NCBI GenBank assembly: GCA_964650245.1
Contig: CAZYQK010000148.1
Span: 1 to 7,244 of the forward strand
Direction of reading: 5' to 3'
Length of the DNA: 7,244 nucleotides
DNA from: WS-2 sp964650245
GTDB lineage: Bacteria; Eisenbacteria; RBG-16-71-46
Below the pieces are notes generated by a model. The model was not told where the DNA came from. It ran no database searches and was given only the letters and a program-made list of their open reading frames with translations. Below are positions 1 to 7,244 of this stretch, one piece after another. Every line of letters begins with the position of its first letter. Position 1 is the first letter of the stretch. The translations under genes were made by a program, and so were the position numbers.

Positions 1-209
1 GCGGCTTTCTCGACGCGACGAAACAGCGCCCTCCGTTCCTGTGCGAGGTGGCGCCCGGCGCCTACCCGGCGCTGGGTGCACGCGTGGCCGATCTCTTCGA
101 GTACCTCGCGCGTTACGGCTACTCGGGAGTGGACGTCGAGCGCGGCGGCCGGCCGGTGCGCGCGGAAGCGCTCGAGGCCACGACCAACGTCCTGTTCACG
201 GCGGGCTGA
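1..209 (+). CDS. FkbM-family SAM-dependent methyltransferase, C-terminal fragment (5' end outside window)
   Basis: This is an open frame from the window edge (first complete codon at base 3) to a TGA at 207-209, giving the last 68 residues. The visible pattern is RPPFLCEVAPGAYPALG, then DLFEYLARYGYSG, then a last strand around ATTNVLF. This resembles the end of FkbM-type class I methyltransferases, in which a buried 'P-F/I-L-x-E' strand follows the SAM-binding core and a helix ending in 'GY' precedes the final 'NVLF' strand. Such enzymes usually O-methylate sugars or other small molecules. The SAM-binding motifs would lie upstream, so neither substrate nor catalytic competence can be judged. 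The next gene starts 173 bp downstream with no shared operon signal. Another Rossmann methyltransferase subfamily is possible. The reading frame itself is secure; the family call rests on the C-terminal pattern only. Confidence 0.62.
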   Translation, partial: GFLDATKQRPPFLCEVAPGAYPALGARVADLFEYLARYGYSGVDVERGGRPVRAEALEATTNVLFTAG

Positions 210-382
210 GCCCGAACGCTTCCTCGCGACCCGCCCGCCTGTTCCGCCTTTGTCCAGCCCACGCGCCCGTCGCCCGCGCCCGCGCGCTGGGCGCTGGTAA
301 GCCCGCTTCCAACCCTTTCGGCTTTCTTCCGGTCTAAGCCCGTCGCACATTCGCGCGCGTCTGGACCGGAACCGAGACCCCC
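210..382. other. Intergenic spacer, no clear signal
   Basis: This spacer lies between the methyltransferase stop and the DUF5916 start. I see no strong hairpin terminator and no convincing -35/-10 pair. A weak -10-like TCTAAG around 333-338 is the closest candidate, without a good -35. The stretch 232-300 is C-rich on the + strand. The in-frame TAA at 335-337 limits how far upstream the next gene can start. Confidence 0.5.
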
Positions 383-3058
383 ATGAGCCTTGCCGCACTC
401 AGTCTGATACTGCTCGCAGCCGCGTCGAACGGCGGTGGCGCCGACAGCGCGTCCTCCGCAGCGCGCCCGGTGAGCGTGGTTCGCCTCACCGCCCCGGTCG
501 CCGTGGACGGCGCGCTCACGGAGCCGGTCTGGCAGTCGGCACCCGCGGCGACCTGGTTCCGGCAGAGTGATCCGACCGAGGGTGCTGCGGCCAGCCAGCG
601 CACCGAGGTGCGCGTGGCCTTCGACGACGACGCGCTCTACGTCGGGGCGCGCATGTTCGACACCGCCCCGGACTCGATCATCGCCCGGCTCAGCCGGCGC
701 GACGTCAGCATCCCCGCCGACCGCTTCGCGATCTACCTCGACCCGTATCACGACAAGCGCAGCGGCTACTACTTCCTGGTCAACGCCGCGGGCACGCTGT
801 TCGACGGCACGCTCTCCAACGACGGCTGGGAGGACGACTCGTGGGACGGCGTGTGGGAGGCGAAGGTCCGGCGCGACGCGCAGGGCTGGACCGCCGAGAT
901 GCGCATCCCCTACTCGCAGCTCCGTTTCAGCCGGGGCACGCGGCACGAGTGGGGCATCAATTTCCGCCGCGTGATCCCGCGCCGCAACGAGGAGGACTTC
1001 CTGGTCTTCCAGCCGAAGAAGGAATCCGGCTTCGTCTCGCGCTTCCCGGTGATCGCGGGGCTCGAGAACATCCACCCCGGCCGCTCGATCGAGCTCATGC
1101 CATACGTGACCACCCGGGGCGAGTTCCTGCGCCACGCGGTCAACGACCCGTTCAACGACGGCTCGGACTACAAGCCCGACGGGGGCGCCGACCTGAGAAT
1201 GGGCGTGGGCAGCAAGCTCACCCTCAACGCGACGGTGAACCCCGACTTCGGCCAGGTCGAGGTGGACCCCGCAAGCGTGAACCTGAGCGACGCCGAGACC
1301 TTCTTCCAGGAGAAGCGGCCGTTCTTCGTCGAGGGCTCGTCCAATTTCAATTGCGGCAACCAGGGGGCGAATGACTACTGGGGCTTCAACTGGCCCGAGC
1401 CTAATTTCTTCTACTCGCGACGCATCGGGCGGGCCCCGCAGGGAGGCGTAAGTCCGAACGCCGACTACGTCAGCGCCCCGATCGGGGCCAGCATCCTGGG
1501 CGCGGCCAAGCTCACCGGGAAGCTGACGCCGTCGGTGAACTTCGGCTCGCTTCACGCGCTCACCGCGCGCGAGAAGGCCGAGATCGACGTCGGCGGCGTC
1601 CATTCGCACCAGGAGATCGAGCCTCTCACCTACTACGGTGTGATGCGCGGCCTGAAGGAGTTCAAGGACCGCCGTCAGGGGCTGGGCCTGATGTCCACGC
1701 TGGTCGCACGCGTCTTCGACGACCCGCGGCTGGCCGATCAGGTCGGCCGGCAGTCCCTCATGACGGCGATGGACGGATGGGCTTTCCTCGACCAGAGCCA
1801 GACCTGGGTTGTCTCCGGCTGGAGCGCGATGTCGTATCTCCACGGCACGAAGACGCAGATCACCGGCGTGCAGCGCAACCGCATTCACTACTTCCAGCGG
1901 CCCGACGCGAACCACGTCGAGGTGGATTCGAGCGCGACCGCGCTCACCGGGTTCGGCAGCCGGTACTGGCTCAACAAGCAGAAGGGCAACGTCATCTGCA
2001 ACGCCGCCCTCGGCTTCATGGGCCCCGGCTTCGACGTGAACGACATGGGCTACCTGAGGCGCGCGGACATCATCAACGGCCACGTCGGAGGCGGCTACAA
2101 ATGGACGACGCCCACGCGGCACCGCAAGTACCACGACCTGATCGGCGCCGCGTTCGCGAGCTACGATTTCCAGGGCAATCCCATCTGGGGCGGCCTGTGG
2201 GGCGGCGGCTTCACGGAGTTCACGAACAGCTGGAGCTGGAACTACAAGGCGTCCTGGAATCCGCAGACCGTCAACAACCGCAGCACGAGGGGCGGCCCCC
2301 TCACGCTCAACCGGCCCGGCTACGAGTTGTTCACGTACTTCGACACGGACAGCAAGCGCTCACGGTTCTACTTCATCGAGGCCGGCAGCTACCGCACGGT
2401 GGCGGGCACGTGGAACGCCTGGGCCAACCCCGGATTCGAGTGGAAGCCGGCGTCCAACGTCTCGATGCGCCTCGGACCGGGTTTCGAGCGGGTGCACGAG
2501 GAGGCGCAGTACATCGGTGGGTTCGCCGACACGTTCGCGATCGCCACCTTCGGCAAGCGCTACGTGTTCAGCACGCTCGACCAGCGAACCTTGTCCGCGA
2601 ACCTGCGCCTCAACTGGGCGTTCACACCGACCCTGAGCTTCCAGCTCTACGCCCAGCCGCTGATCTCGACCGGCGACTACACGGACTTCAAGCAGCTGGC
2701 CCGGCCCAAGAGCTACGACTTCACGCACTACCTGGAACAGGGTGGCACCTACGACCCGACCTCCGGAGTGCTCGATCCCGACGGCCCGGCCGGCCCGGCC
2801 GCGGCGTTCAGGGTGAGGAACCCGGACTGGGGCTTCTCCGGGCACCCGGACTTCAACTACAAGGCGCTCCGCGGAAACGCCGTGCTGCGGTGGGAATACA
2901 TGCCGGGCTCGACCTTGTTCCTGGCGTGGACCCAGAACCGCGACGAGCTCGAGCCGCACTTCGGCGATTTCGAGCTGGGGCCGTCGTTCCACCGCCTCGG
3001 CCAGTCACCGGCGGACAACATCTTTCTGGCCAAGGTGTCCTACTACTTCAGCCTGTGA
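383..3058 (+). CDS. Exported CBM9-like / DUF5916 protein, probable outer-membrane beta-barrel
   Basis: This is an 891-residue protein. Residues 1-16 are a short hydrophobic leader (MSLAALSLILLAAAS) consistent with a signal peptide, although it has no basic residue. Residues about 36-200 resemble the carbohydrate-binding family 9-like domain: VDGALTEPVW at 41-50, then GWTAEMRIPYSQLRF at 168-182. The DUF5916 hallmarks follow: NPDFGQVEVDP at 286-296, ETFFQEKRPFFVEG at 305-318, FFYSRRIGR at 342-350, and near the end HPDFNYKALRGN and WEYMPGSTLFLAWTQ at 821-851. The C-terminus FLAKVSYYFSL alternates aromatic and hydrophobic residues like a last beta-barrel strand, supporting outer-membrane insertion. 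The family is common in Bacteroidota-like and Gemmatimonadota-like bacteria; its function is not established, and a role in glycan binding or processing is only suggested by the N-terminal domain. ATG 383 is the first start after an in-frame TAA at 335-337; the ribosome-binding site is weak. It is transcribed convergently with the next gene and shares its terminator region. Confidence 0.9.
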   Translation: MSLAALSLILLAAASNGGGADSASSAARPVSVVRLTAPVAVDGALTEPVWQSAPAATWFRQSDPTEGAAASQRTEVRVAFDDDALYVGARMFDTAPDSIIARLSRRDVSIPADRFAIYLDPYHDKRSGYYFLVNAAGTLFDGTLSNDGWEDDSWDGVWEAKVRRDAQGWTAEMRIPYSQLRFSRGTRHEWGINFRRVIPRRNEEDFLVFQPKKESGFVSRFPVIAGLENIHPGRSIELMPYVTTRGEFLRHAVNDPFNDGSDYKPDGGADLRMGVGSKLTLNATVNPDFGQVEVDPASVNLSDAETFFQEKRPFFVEGSSNFNCGNQGANDYWGFNWPEPNFFYSRRIGRAPQGGVSPNADYVSAPIGASILGAAKLTGKLTPSVNFGSLHALTAREKAEIDVGGVHSHQEIEPLTYYGVMRGLKEFKDRRQGLGLMSTLVARVFDDPRLADQVGRQSLMTAMDGWAFLDQSQTWVVSGWSAMSYLHGTKTQITGVQRNRIHYFQRPDANHVEVDSSATALTGFGSRYWLNKQKGNVICNAALGFMGPGFDVNDMGYLRRADIINGHVGGGYKWTTPTRHRKYHDLIGAAFASYDFQGNPIWGGLWGGGFTEFTNSWSWNYKASWNPQTVNNRSTRGGPLTLNRPGYELFTYFDTDSKRSRFYFIEAGSYRTVAGTWNAWANPGFEWKPASNVSMRLGPGFERVHEEAQYIGGFADTFAIATFGKRYVFSTLDQRTLSANLRLNWAFTPTLSFQLYAQPLISTGDYTDFKQLARPKSYDFTHYLEQGGTYDPTSGVLDPDGPAGPAAAFRVRNPDWGFSGHPDFNYKALRGNAVLRWEYMPGSTLFLAWTQNRDELEPHFGDFELGPSFHRLGQSPADNIFLAKVSYYFSL

Positions 3059-3120
3059 TCGGGGGGTGGGGCTCGTACCCCGGCGGTCCTCCCGCTCGTT
3101 GACCGGGGGAGACCGAAACG

Positions 3121-3148
3121 CGAAGCCCGGCGAGTGTGCCGGGCTTCG
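3121..3148. terminator. Perfect 11-bp hairpin between convergent genes, probable bidirectional terminator
   Basis: The left arm CGAAGCCCGGC (3121-3131) is the exact reverse complement of the right arm GCCGGGCTTCG (3138-3148), with a 6-nt loop (3132-3137). It lies 62 bp after the DUF5916 stop and 32 bp beyond the stop of the opposing gene. There is no T-tract on the + strand; on the - strand the stem is followed by CGTTTCGG, only mildly T-rich. Position and stem strength favour a shared terminator, but without a proper U-run it could also be an mRNA 3'-end stabiliser. Confidence 0.65.
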
Positions 3149-3180
3149 GCGTTGGAGGGGAGCGCGCTGCGGGGAGCGGA

Positions 3181-4176
3181 TCAGCGCGCGAGCACGACCT
3201 TGCGCGAGATCCTTCGCCCGTCGGGCGGGGTCAGCCGAATGAAGTAGACGCCGTTCCTCATGTAGGTCCGGTTGTCACCCTTGCCATCCCAGAAAGAGGC
3301 GTGGGTCCCGGCCTCGCGGAACTCCCGAAGGATGGTCCGCACTCGCCGCCCCTGGATGTCGTAGACCGCGATGTCCACGAGCCCGCCCCTCGCGATGGTG
3401 AACGAGACATCGGTGCACTTCGCCATGGGATTTGGATACGGGGGTTCGAGATCGTTGCGCAAGACGAGCGGATCCGGATGTGCGGGCACGTCCACGAGGC
3501 TGCCGCCCATGATGCTCTCGGCCGTGGTGAAGACGAAGTCACCGCTGCCGACTGACTGCTCATCACCGTTCGCCGAATTGCCCGCGGCGAAGAAATAGAT
3601 CTTGCCGATGTCCGCCGCCGGCGCCTGCCACTTCACGTGCCACTCGACCGGGCCGAGCTCTCCGTAGTGCGTGGAGCCGTTGGGATCCACCGGGTTCGAG
3701 GCATTGCGGGTGTGCTCGAGGTAGCGGCGGTTCTTGTACACGCTCAGGGTCGAAGCCCTGACGATCTTGAACGTGTCGGGCGGGGTGTTCGGGGCGAGAA
3801 CCCAGGTTCCCGCGCTGTCACCGGTGGAAGCCAGGACCGCTTGAAGCTGGAAACCCCATTTCAACGGGCAGCACATCGAGTCGCGCGCCGGGTTCCACGT
3901 GTGCTCGAGGCGGACGCGCAAATTGTAGGTCGTCCCGACCAGGTACGCGCTGGGCAGGCCCAGGATGCGAATGCTCCCGCTCGTGTCGTTGATGGCGGCA
4001 GGGATGCCCTGCGAGCTCGCGGAGTGGCAGACCGTGCAGTTGGGCTCCGCCGCCTTGGTTTGCACCTTGAACGCCCCGGTGCGCGTGGCGACGGGTCCGG
4101 TCGAAAGCGCGTAAGCCATCGCGGCGCCCAGGACCAGGCTGGCGAGGACGGCAACCCTCACGATGTTGCTGCGCAC
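3181..4176 (-). CDS. Secreted Reelin-like (choice-of-anchor V) protein with one CxxCH motif and FlgD-like C-terminal domain
   Basis: This is a 331-residue exported protein. Residues 1-25 form a signal peptide (MRSNIVR, then a hydrophobic AVLASLVLGAAMAYA). Residues about 30-222 match the Reelin-like 'choice-of-anchor V' pattern: CTVCH at 47-51, LPSAYLVGTTYNLRVRL at 74-90, GFQLQAV at 108-114, EHTRNA at 154-159, then EWHVKWQAPAADIGKIYFFAAGN and GDFVFTT. The CxxCH could bind a c-type haem covalently, but this family often carries a lone CxxCH and haem loading is unproven. Residues about 241-331 are a FlgD-like Ig/sorting domain: PPYPNP at 245-250, VYDIQGRRVRTI at 271-282, FWDGKG at 295-300, NGVYFIRL at 308-315 and a basic end. 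Such domains are associated with cell-surface delivery or anchoring in FCB-group bacteria. The GTG at 4176 was chosen because a GAGG lies 7 nt upstream and it starts the signal peptide directly; an upstream ATG at 4380 would bury the signal peptide behind about 68 low-complexity residues. C102-C103 could form a disulphide or bind metal. Confidence 0.87.
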   Translation of the reverse strand: MRSNIVRVAVLASLVLGAAMAYALSTGPVATRTGAFKVQTKAAEPNCTVCHSASSQGIPAAINDTSGSIRILGLPSAYLVGTTYNLRVRLEHTWNPARDSMCCPLKWGFQLQAVLASTGDSAGTWVLAPNTPPDTFKIVRASTLSVYKNRRYLEHTRNASNPVDPNGSTHYGELGPVEWHVKWQAPAADIGKIYFFAAGNSANGDEQSVGSGDFVFTTAESIMGGSLVDVPAHPDPLVLRNDLEPPYPNPMAKCTDVSFTIARGGLVDIAVYDIQGRRVRTILREFREAGTHASFWDGKGDNRTYMRNGVYFIRLTPPDGRRISRKVVLAR

Positions 4177-4183
4177 GGTGCGA

Positions 4184-4187
4184 CCTC
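4184..4187 (-). promoter_or_regulatory. Ribosome-binding site deciding the GTG start of the CxxCH protein
   Basis: On the minus strand a GAGG (complement of CCTC at 4184-4187) lies 7 nt before the GTG at 4176-4174. This near-ideal spacing fixes the start at the signal peptide rather than at the upstream in-frame ATG at 4380. Confidence 0.6.
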
Positions 4188-4270
4188 GGGGAGGGGGGAT
4201 GAAAAGCTCTGGTGCCGGGCCGAAAGAGGATACTAAACACGCACCCCGAATGTCTCGGAAAACTTGACTC

Positions 4271-4303
4271 CCCTTCCCAGGGACGGGCACGCCCTGGCCC
4301 GGG
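4271..4303. repeat. Imperfect palindrome in divergent region
   Basis: Arms CCAGGG (4277-4282) and CCCTGG (4292-4297) enclose a 9-nt loop. After 3-nt mismatched internal segments, the outer CCC (4271-4273) pairs with GGG (4301-4303). It lies 94 bp before the CxxCH start and 254 bp before the kinase start. It could be an operator, or one copy of a dispersed intergenic palindrome (REP-like); its copy number cannot be judged from one window. Confidence 0.4.
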
Positions 4304-4424
4304 ATGACAGAGGCGGTTGGCCGGCTCCGTCGGGGGGGAACGCGGTCCTTTCGCGACCTCCGGCCCGGCCCGACCTCCAACCGGGGCCCGGTTCCGGTGG
4401 CCGAAACCCCTGCGGCGCCTCGCC

Positions 4425-4450
4425 CAACCCGGTGCGGCGCCCGGGAAGCA
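4425..4450 (+). repeat. Shared upstream module, copy 1 (CAACCCGGTGCGGCGCC overlapping GGCGCCCGGGAAGCA)
   Basis: CAACCCGGTGCGGCGCC at 4425-4441 overlaps GGCGCCCGGGAAGCA at 4436-4450. Both segments recur upstream of the last gene (7033-7062) in the opposite order, the first with one mismatch and the second exactly. Within this copy, CCCGG (4428-4432) and CCGGG (4441-4445) form an inverted repeat with an 8-nt loop. It lies 26 bp upstream of the putative kinase -10. Confidence 0.45.
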
Positions 4451-4475
4451 GCAGGCGAATCGGGCCGCCACGCGC

Positions 4476-4481
4476 TAGACT
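4476..4481 (+). promoter_or_regulatory. Possible -10 element for the kinase gene (TAGACT)
   Basis: TAGACT matches TATAAT at four of six positions and lies 76 bp before the chosen ATG. No recognisable -35 stands at the usual distance. Its sequence context (CTAGACTGTCTGC) resembles the better -10 upstream of the last gene (GTATACTGCCGCC). It is flanked by an inverted repeat GGAAGCA (4444-4450) / TGCTTCC (4485-4491). Support is weak. Confidence 0.3.
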
Positions 4482-4557
4482 GTCTGCTTCCGGAGCCCGG
4501 CCGCAGCCCGGACTCGGCTTGCGCCGGAAGTGCATGCTTCGTTCACGGGGCGAACCG

Positions 4558-6921
<2,364 letters not shown>

Positions 6922-7032
6922 GCGCCGCGAAACCGTGAGGGCGGCCGGAGCGTGGGCTACGGGCACGCGGCAAGCAGTCGGGGGCCCCGTTCGGGCGCCG
7001 CGGACCAACGGGCGCGCCGGCGAGGTTGCGGG

Positions 7033-7062
7033 GGCGCCCGGGAAGCAACCCGGTCCGGCGCC
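7033..7062 (+). repeat. Shared upstream module, copy 2, forming a bulged hairpin
   Basis: GGCGCCCGGGAAGCA (7033-7047) is followed, overlapping by two bases, by CAACCCGGTCCGGCGCC (7046-7062). CCGGG (7038-7042) pairs with CCCGG (7049-7053) over an AAGCAA loop. After a 4-nt bulge (7054-7057), GGCGC (7033-7037) pairs with GCGCC (7058-7062), giving ten base pairs. The hairpin ends exactly where the -35 of the downstream promoter begins, so it may be an operator or a terminator of the kinase transcript; there is no T-tract. Confidence 0.45.
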
Positions 7063-7091
7063 TCGACCCCCAACGGCGCTGCCGGTATACT
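7063..7091 (+). promoter_or_regulatory. Probable sigma-70-like promoter of the mqnE-like gene
   Basis: TCGACC (7063-7068; four of six matches to TTGACA) and TATACT (7086-7091; five of six matches to TATAAT) are separated by exactly 17 bp. Transcription would begin near 7098, giving a leader of about 23 nt with GGA at 7112-7114 as ribosome-binding site before the ATG at 7121. This is the best promoter in the window and implies the last gene is expressed independently of the kinase. Confidence 0.6.
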
Positions 7092-7120
7092 GCCGCCGTT
7101 TCGATCCCTCTGGAACCGCG

Positions 7121-7244
7121 ATGACACCCATCTTCGACCGTTACGTTTCCGAACTCAAATTCCGCGATCCCGCGGTCCAGGCCGCCCAGCGCGCCCTGCT
7201 CGGGGGCGGGCGGCTGAGCCAGGAGAACGGGGTGCGACTGTTCG
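7121..7244 (+). CDS. mqnE: Probable aminofutalosine synthase (radical SAM, MqnE family), N-terminal fragment
   Basis: The frame is open from ATG 7121 to the window end, giving 41 residues. The visible pattern LKFRDPAVQAAQRALLGGGRLSQENGVRLF resembles the short helical lead-in of MqnE-type radical SAM enzymes ('D..L..I..KV..GERLS.EDGL.LY'), which precedes the CxxxCxxC iron-sulphur motif. MqnE joins a radical formed from S-adenosylmethionine to a chorismate-derived enol ether to make aminofutalosine in the futalosine route to menaquinone. The cluster-binding cysteines lie beyond the window, so MqnC or a CofH-type relative cannot be excluded. A promoter and a GGA ribosome-binding site 6 nt upstream support the start. 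Confidence 0.58.
   Translation, partial: MTPIFDRYVSELKFRDPAVQAAQRALLGGGRLSQENGVRLF

Larger units (their letters stand above)
4177..4557. other. Divergent intergenic region between the CxxCH protein and the kinase
   Basis: These 381 bp hold no convincing gene, although two frames stay open through the region because of high GC. They contain a palindrome at 4271-4303, a weak kinase promoter around 4476-4481, and a sequence module at 4425-4450 that recurs upstream of the last gene. On the minus strand, TAGTAT at 4235-4230 is a possible -10 for the CxxCH gene but has no good -35. The A/T-richer stretch at 4221-4264 is the most promoter-like part for that gene. Confidence 0.6.
6922..7120. other. 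Intergenic region between kinase and mqnE-like gene
   Basis: This is very GC-rich spacer without a gene. It carries the second copy of the shared module folded as a hairpin (7033-7062) and, directly after it, a good sigma-70-like promoter (7063-7091). No T-run follows the hairpin, so a classic intrinsic terminator for the kinase gene is not evident. Confidence 0.6.

Noticed and set aside
119..2134. 671-codon open frame on the minus strand opposite the DUF5916 gene
   Set aside because: Its codons are exactly in register with the plus-strand codons (2132-2134 is a DUF5916 codon), the usual antisense shadow of a GC-rich gene. The translation is Val/Ala/Arg/Glu-rich with no recognisable domain.
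2781..2803. Short tandem GGCCCGGCC-type repeat
   Set aside because: It lies in frame in the DUF5916 gene and encodes a Gly/Pro/Ala linker; codon bias explains it without a special element.
1777..3102. 441-codon open frame on the plus strand inside the DUF5916 gene
   Set aside because: It overlaps a well-supported family protein in another frame; its translation is Arg/Pro/Gly/Gln-rich without motifs.
4177..4380. 68-residue N-terminal extension of the CxxCH protein
   Set aside because: It would place the signal peptide internally, and the GTG at 4176 has a well-spaced GAGG.
3818..4471. 217-codon minus-strand frame overlapping the CxxCH gene
   Set aside because: It is an out-of-frame shadow with low-complexity translation; the alternative frame holds the clear signal peptide and CxxCH domain.
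4264..4557. 98-residue N-terminal extension of the kinase from ATG 4264
   Set aside because: The extra residues are Pro/Gly/Arg-rich and cover the palindrome, the shared module and the putative promoter; the kinase family normally starts a few residues before the ILASLSDRY-type lead-in.

Overview
The window is GC-rich bacterial chromosomal DNA with five protein-coding genes, two of them cut by the window edges. No RNA gene, insertion sequence, prophage or CRISPR array is visible. Several features occur together: very high GC, a secreted protein ending in a FlgD-like 'YPNP...VYDIQGR' sorting-type domain, a DUF5916 outer-membrane protein, a serine/threonine kinase fused to a TolB-N/FlgO-like domain and TPRs, and a probable MqnE of the futalosine menaquinone pathway. 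This suggests a didermic, menaquinone-using member of the FCB superphylum neighbourhood, such as Candidatus Eisenbacteria, Gemmatimonadota or a relative. That assignment is inference from family distribution, not a database result.

Layout: (1) 1-209, the 3' end of a probable FkbM-family methyltransferase on the + strand. (2) 210-382, a spacer. (3) 383-3058, an 891-residue exported CBM9-like/DUF5916 protein on the + strand, probably an outer-membrane beta-barrel. (4) 3059-3180, a convergent intergenic region with a perfect 11-bp hairpin. (5) 3181-4176 on the - strand, a secreted 331-residue protein with one CxxCH motif in a Reelin-like ('choice-of-anchor V') domain and a FlgD-like C-terminal domain. 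(6) 4177-4557, a divergent regulatory region of 381 bp with a palindrome, a weak promoter and a sequence module shared with the last intergenic region. (7) 4558-6921, a 787-residue membrane serine/threonine kinase with an extracytoplasmic TolB-N-like and TPR region on the + strand. (8) 6922-7120, a spacer with a hairpin and the best promoter of the window. (9) 7121-7244, the first 41 codons of a probable aminofutalosine synthase (mqnE) on the + strand.

The genes look like separate single-gene transcription units rather than one operon. The middle pair is convergent, the next pair is divergent, and the last gene has its own promoter. The two complete envelope proteins (DUF5916 and CxxCH/FlgD-like) and the membrane kinase share an envelope theme, but nothing in the sequence ties them into one pathway. 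I did not find a convincing new defence or mobile system. The less ordinary observations are the two permuted sequence modules shared by the upstream regions of the kinase and of mqnE, the lone CxxCH in a Reelin-like export protein, and the palindrome in the divergent region.
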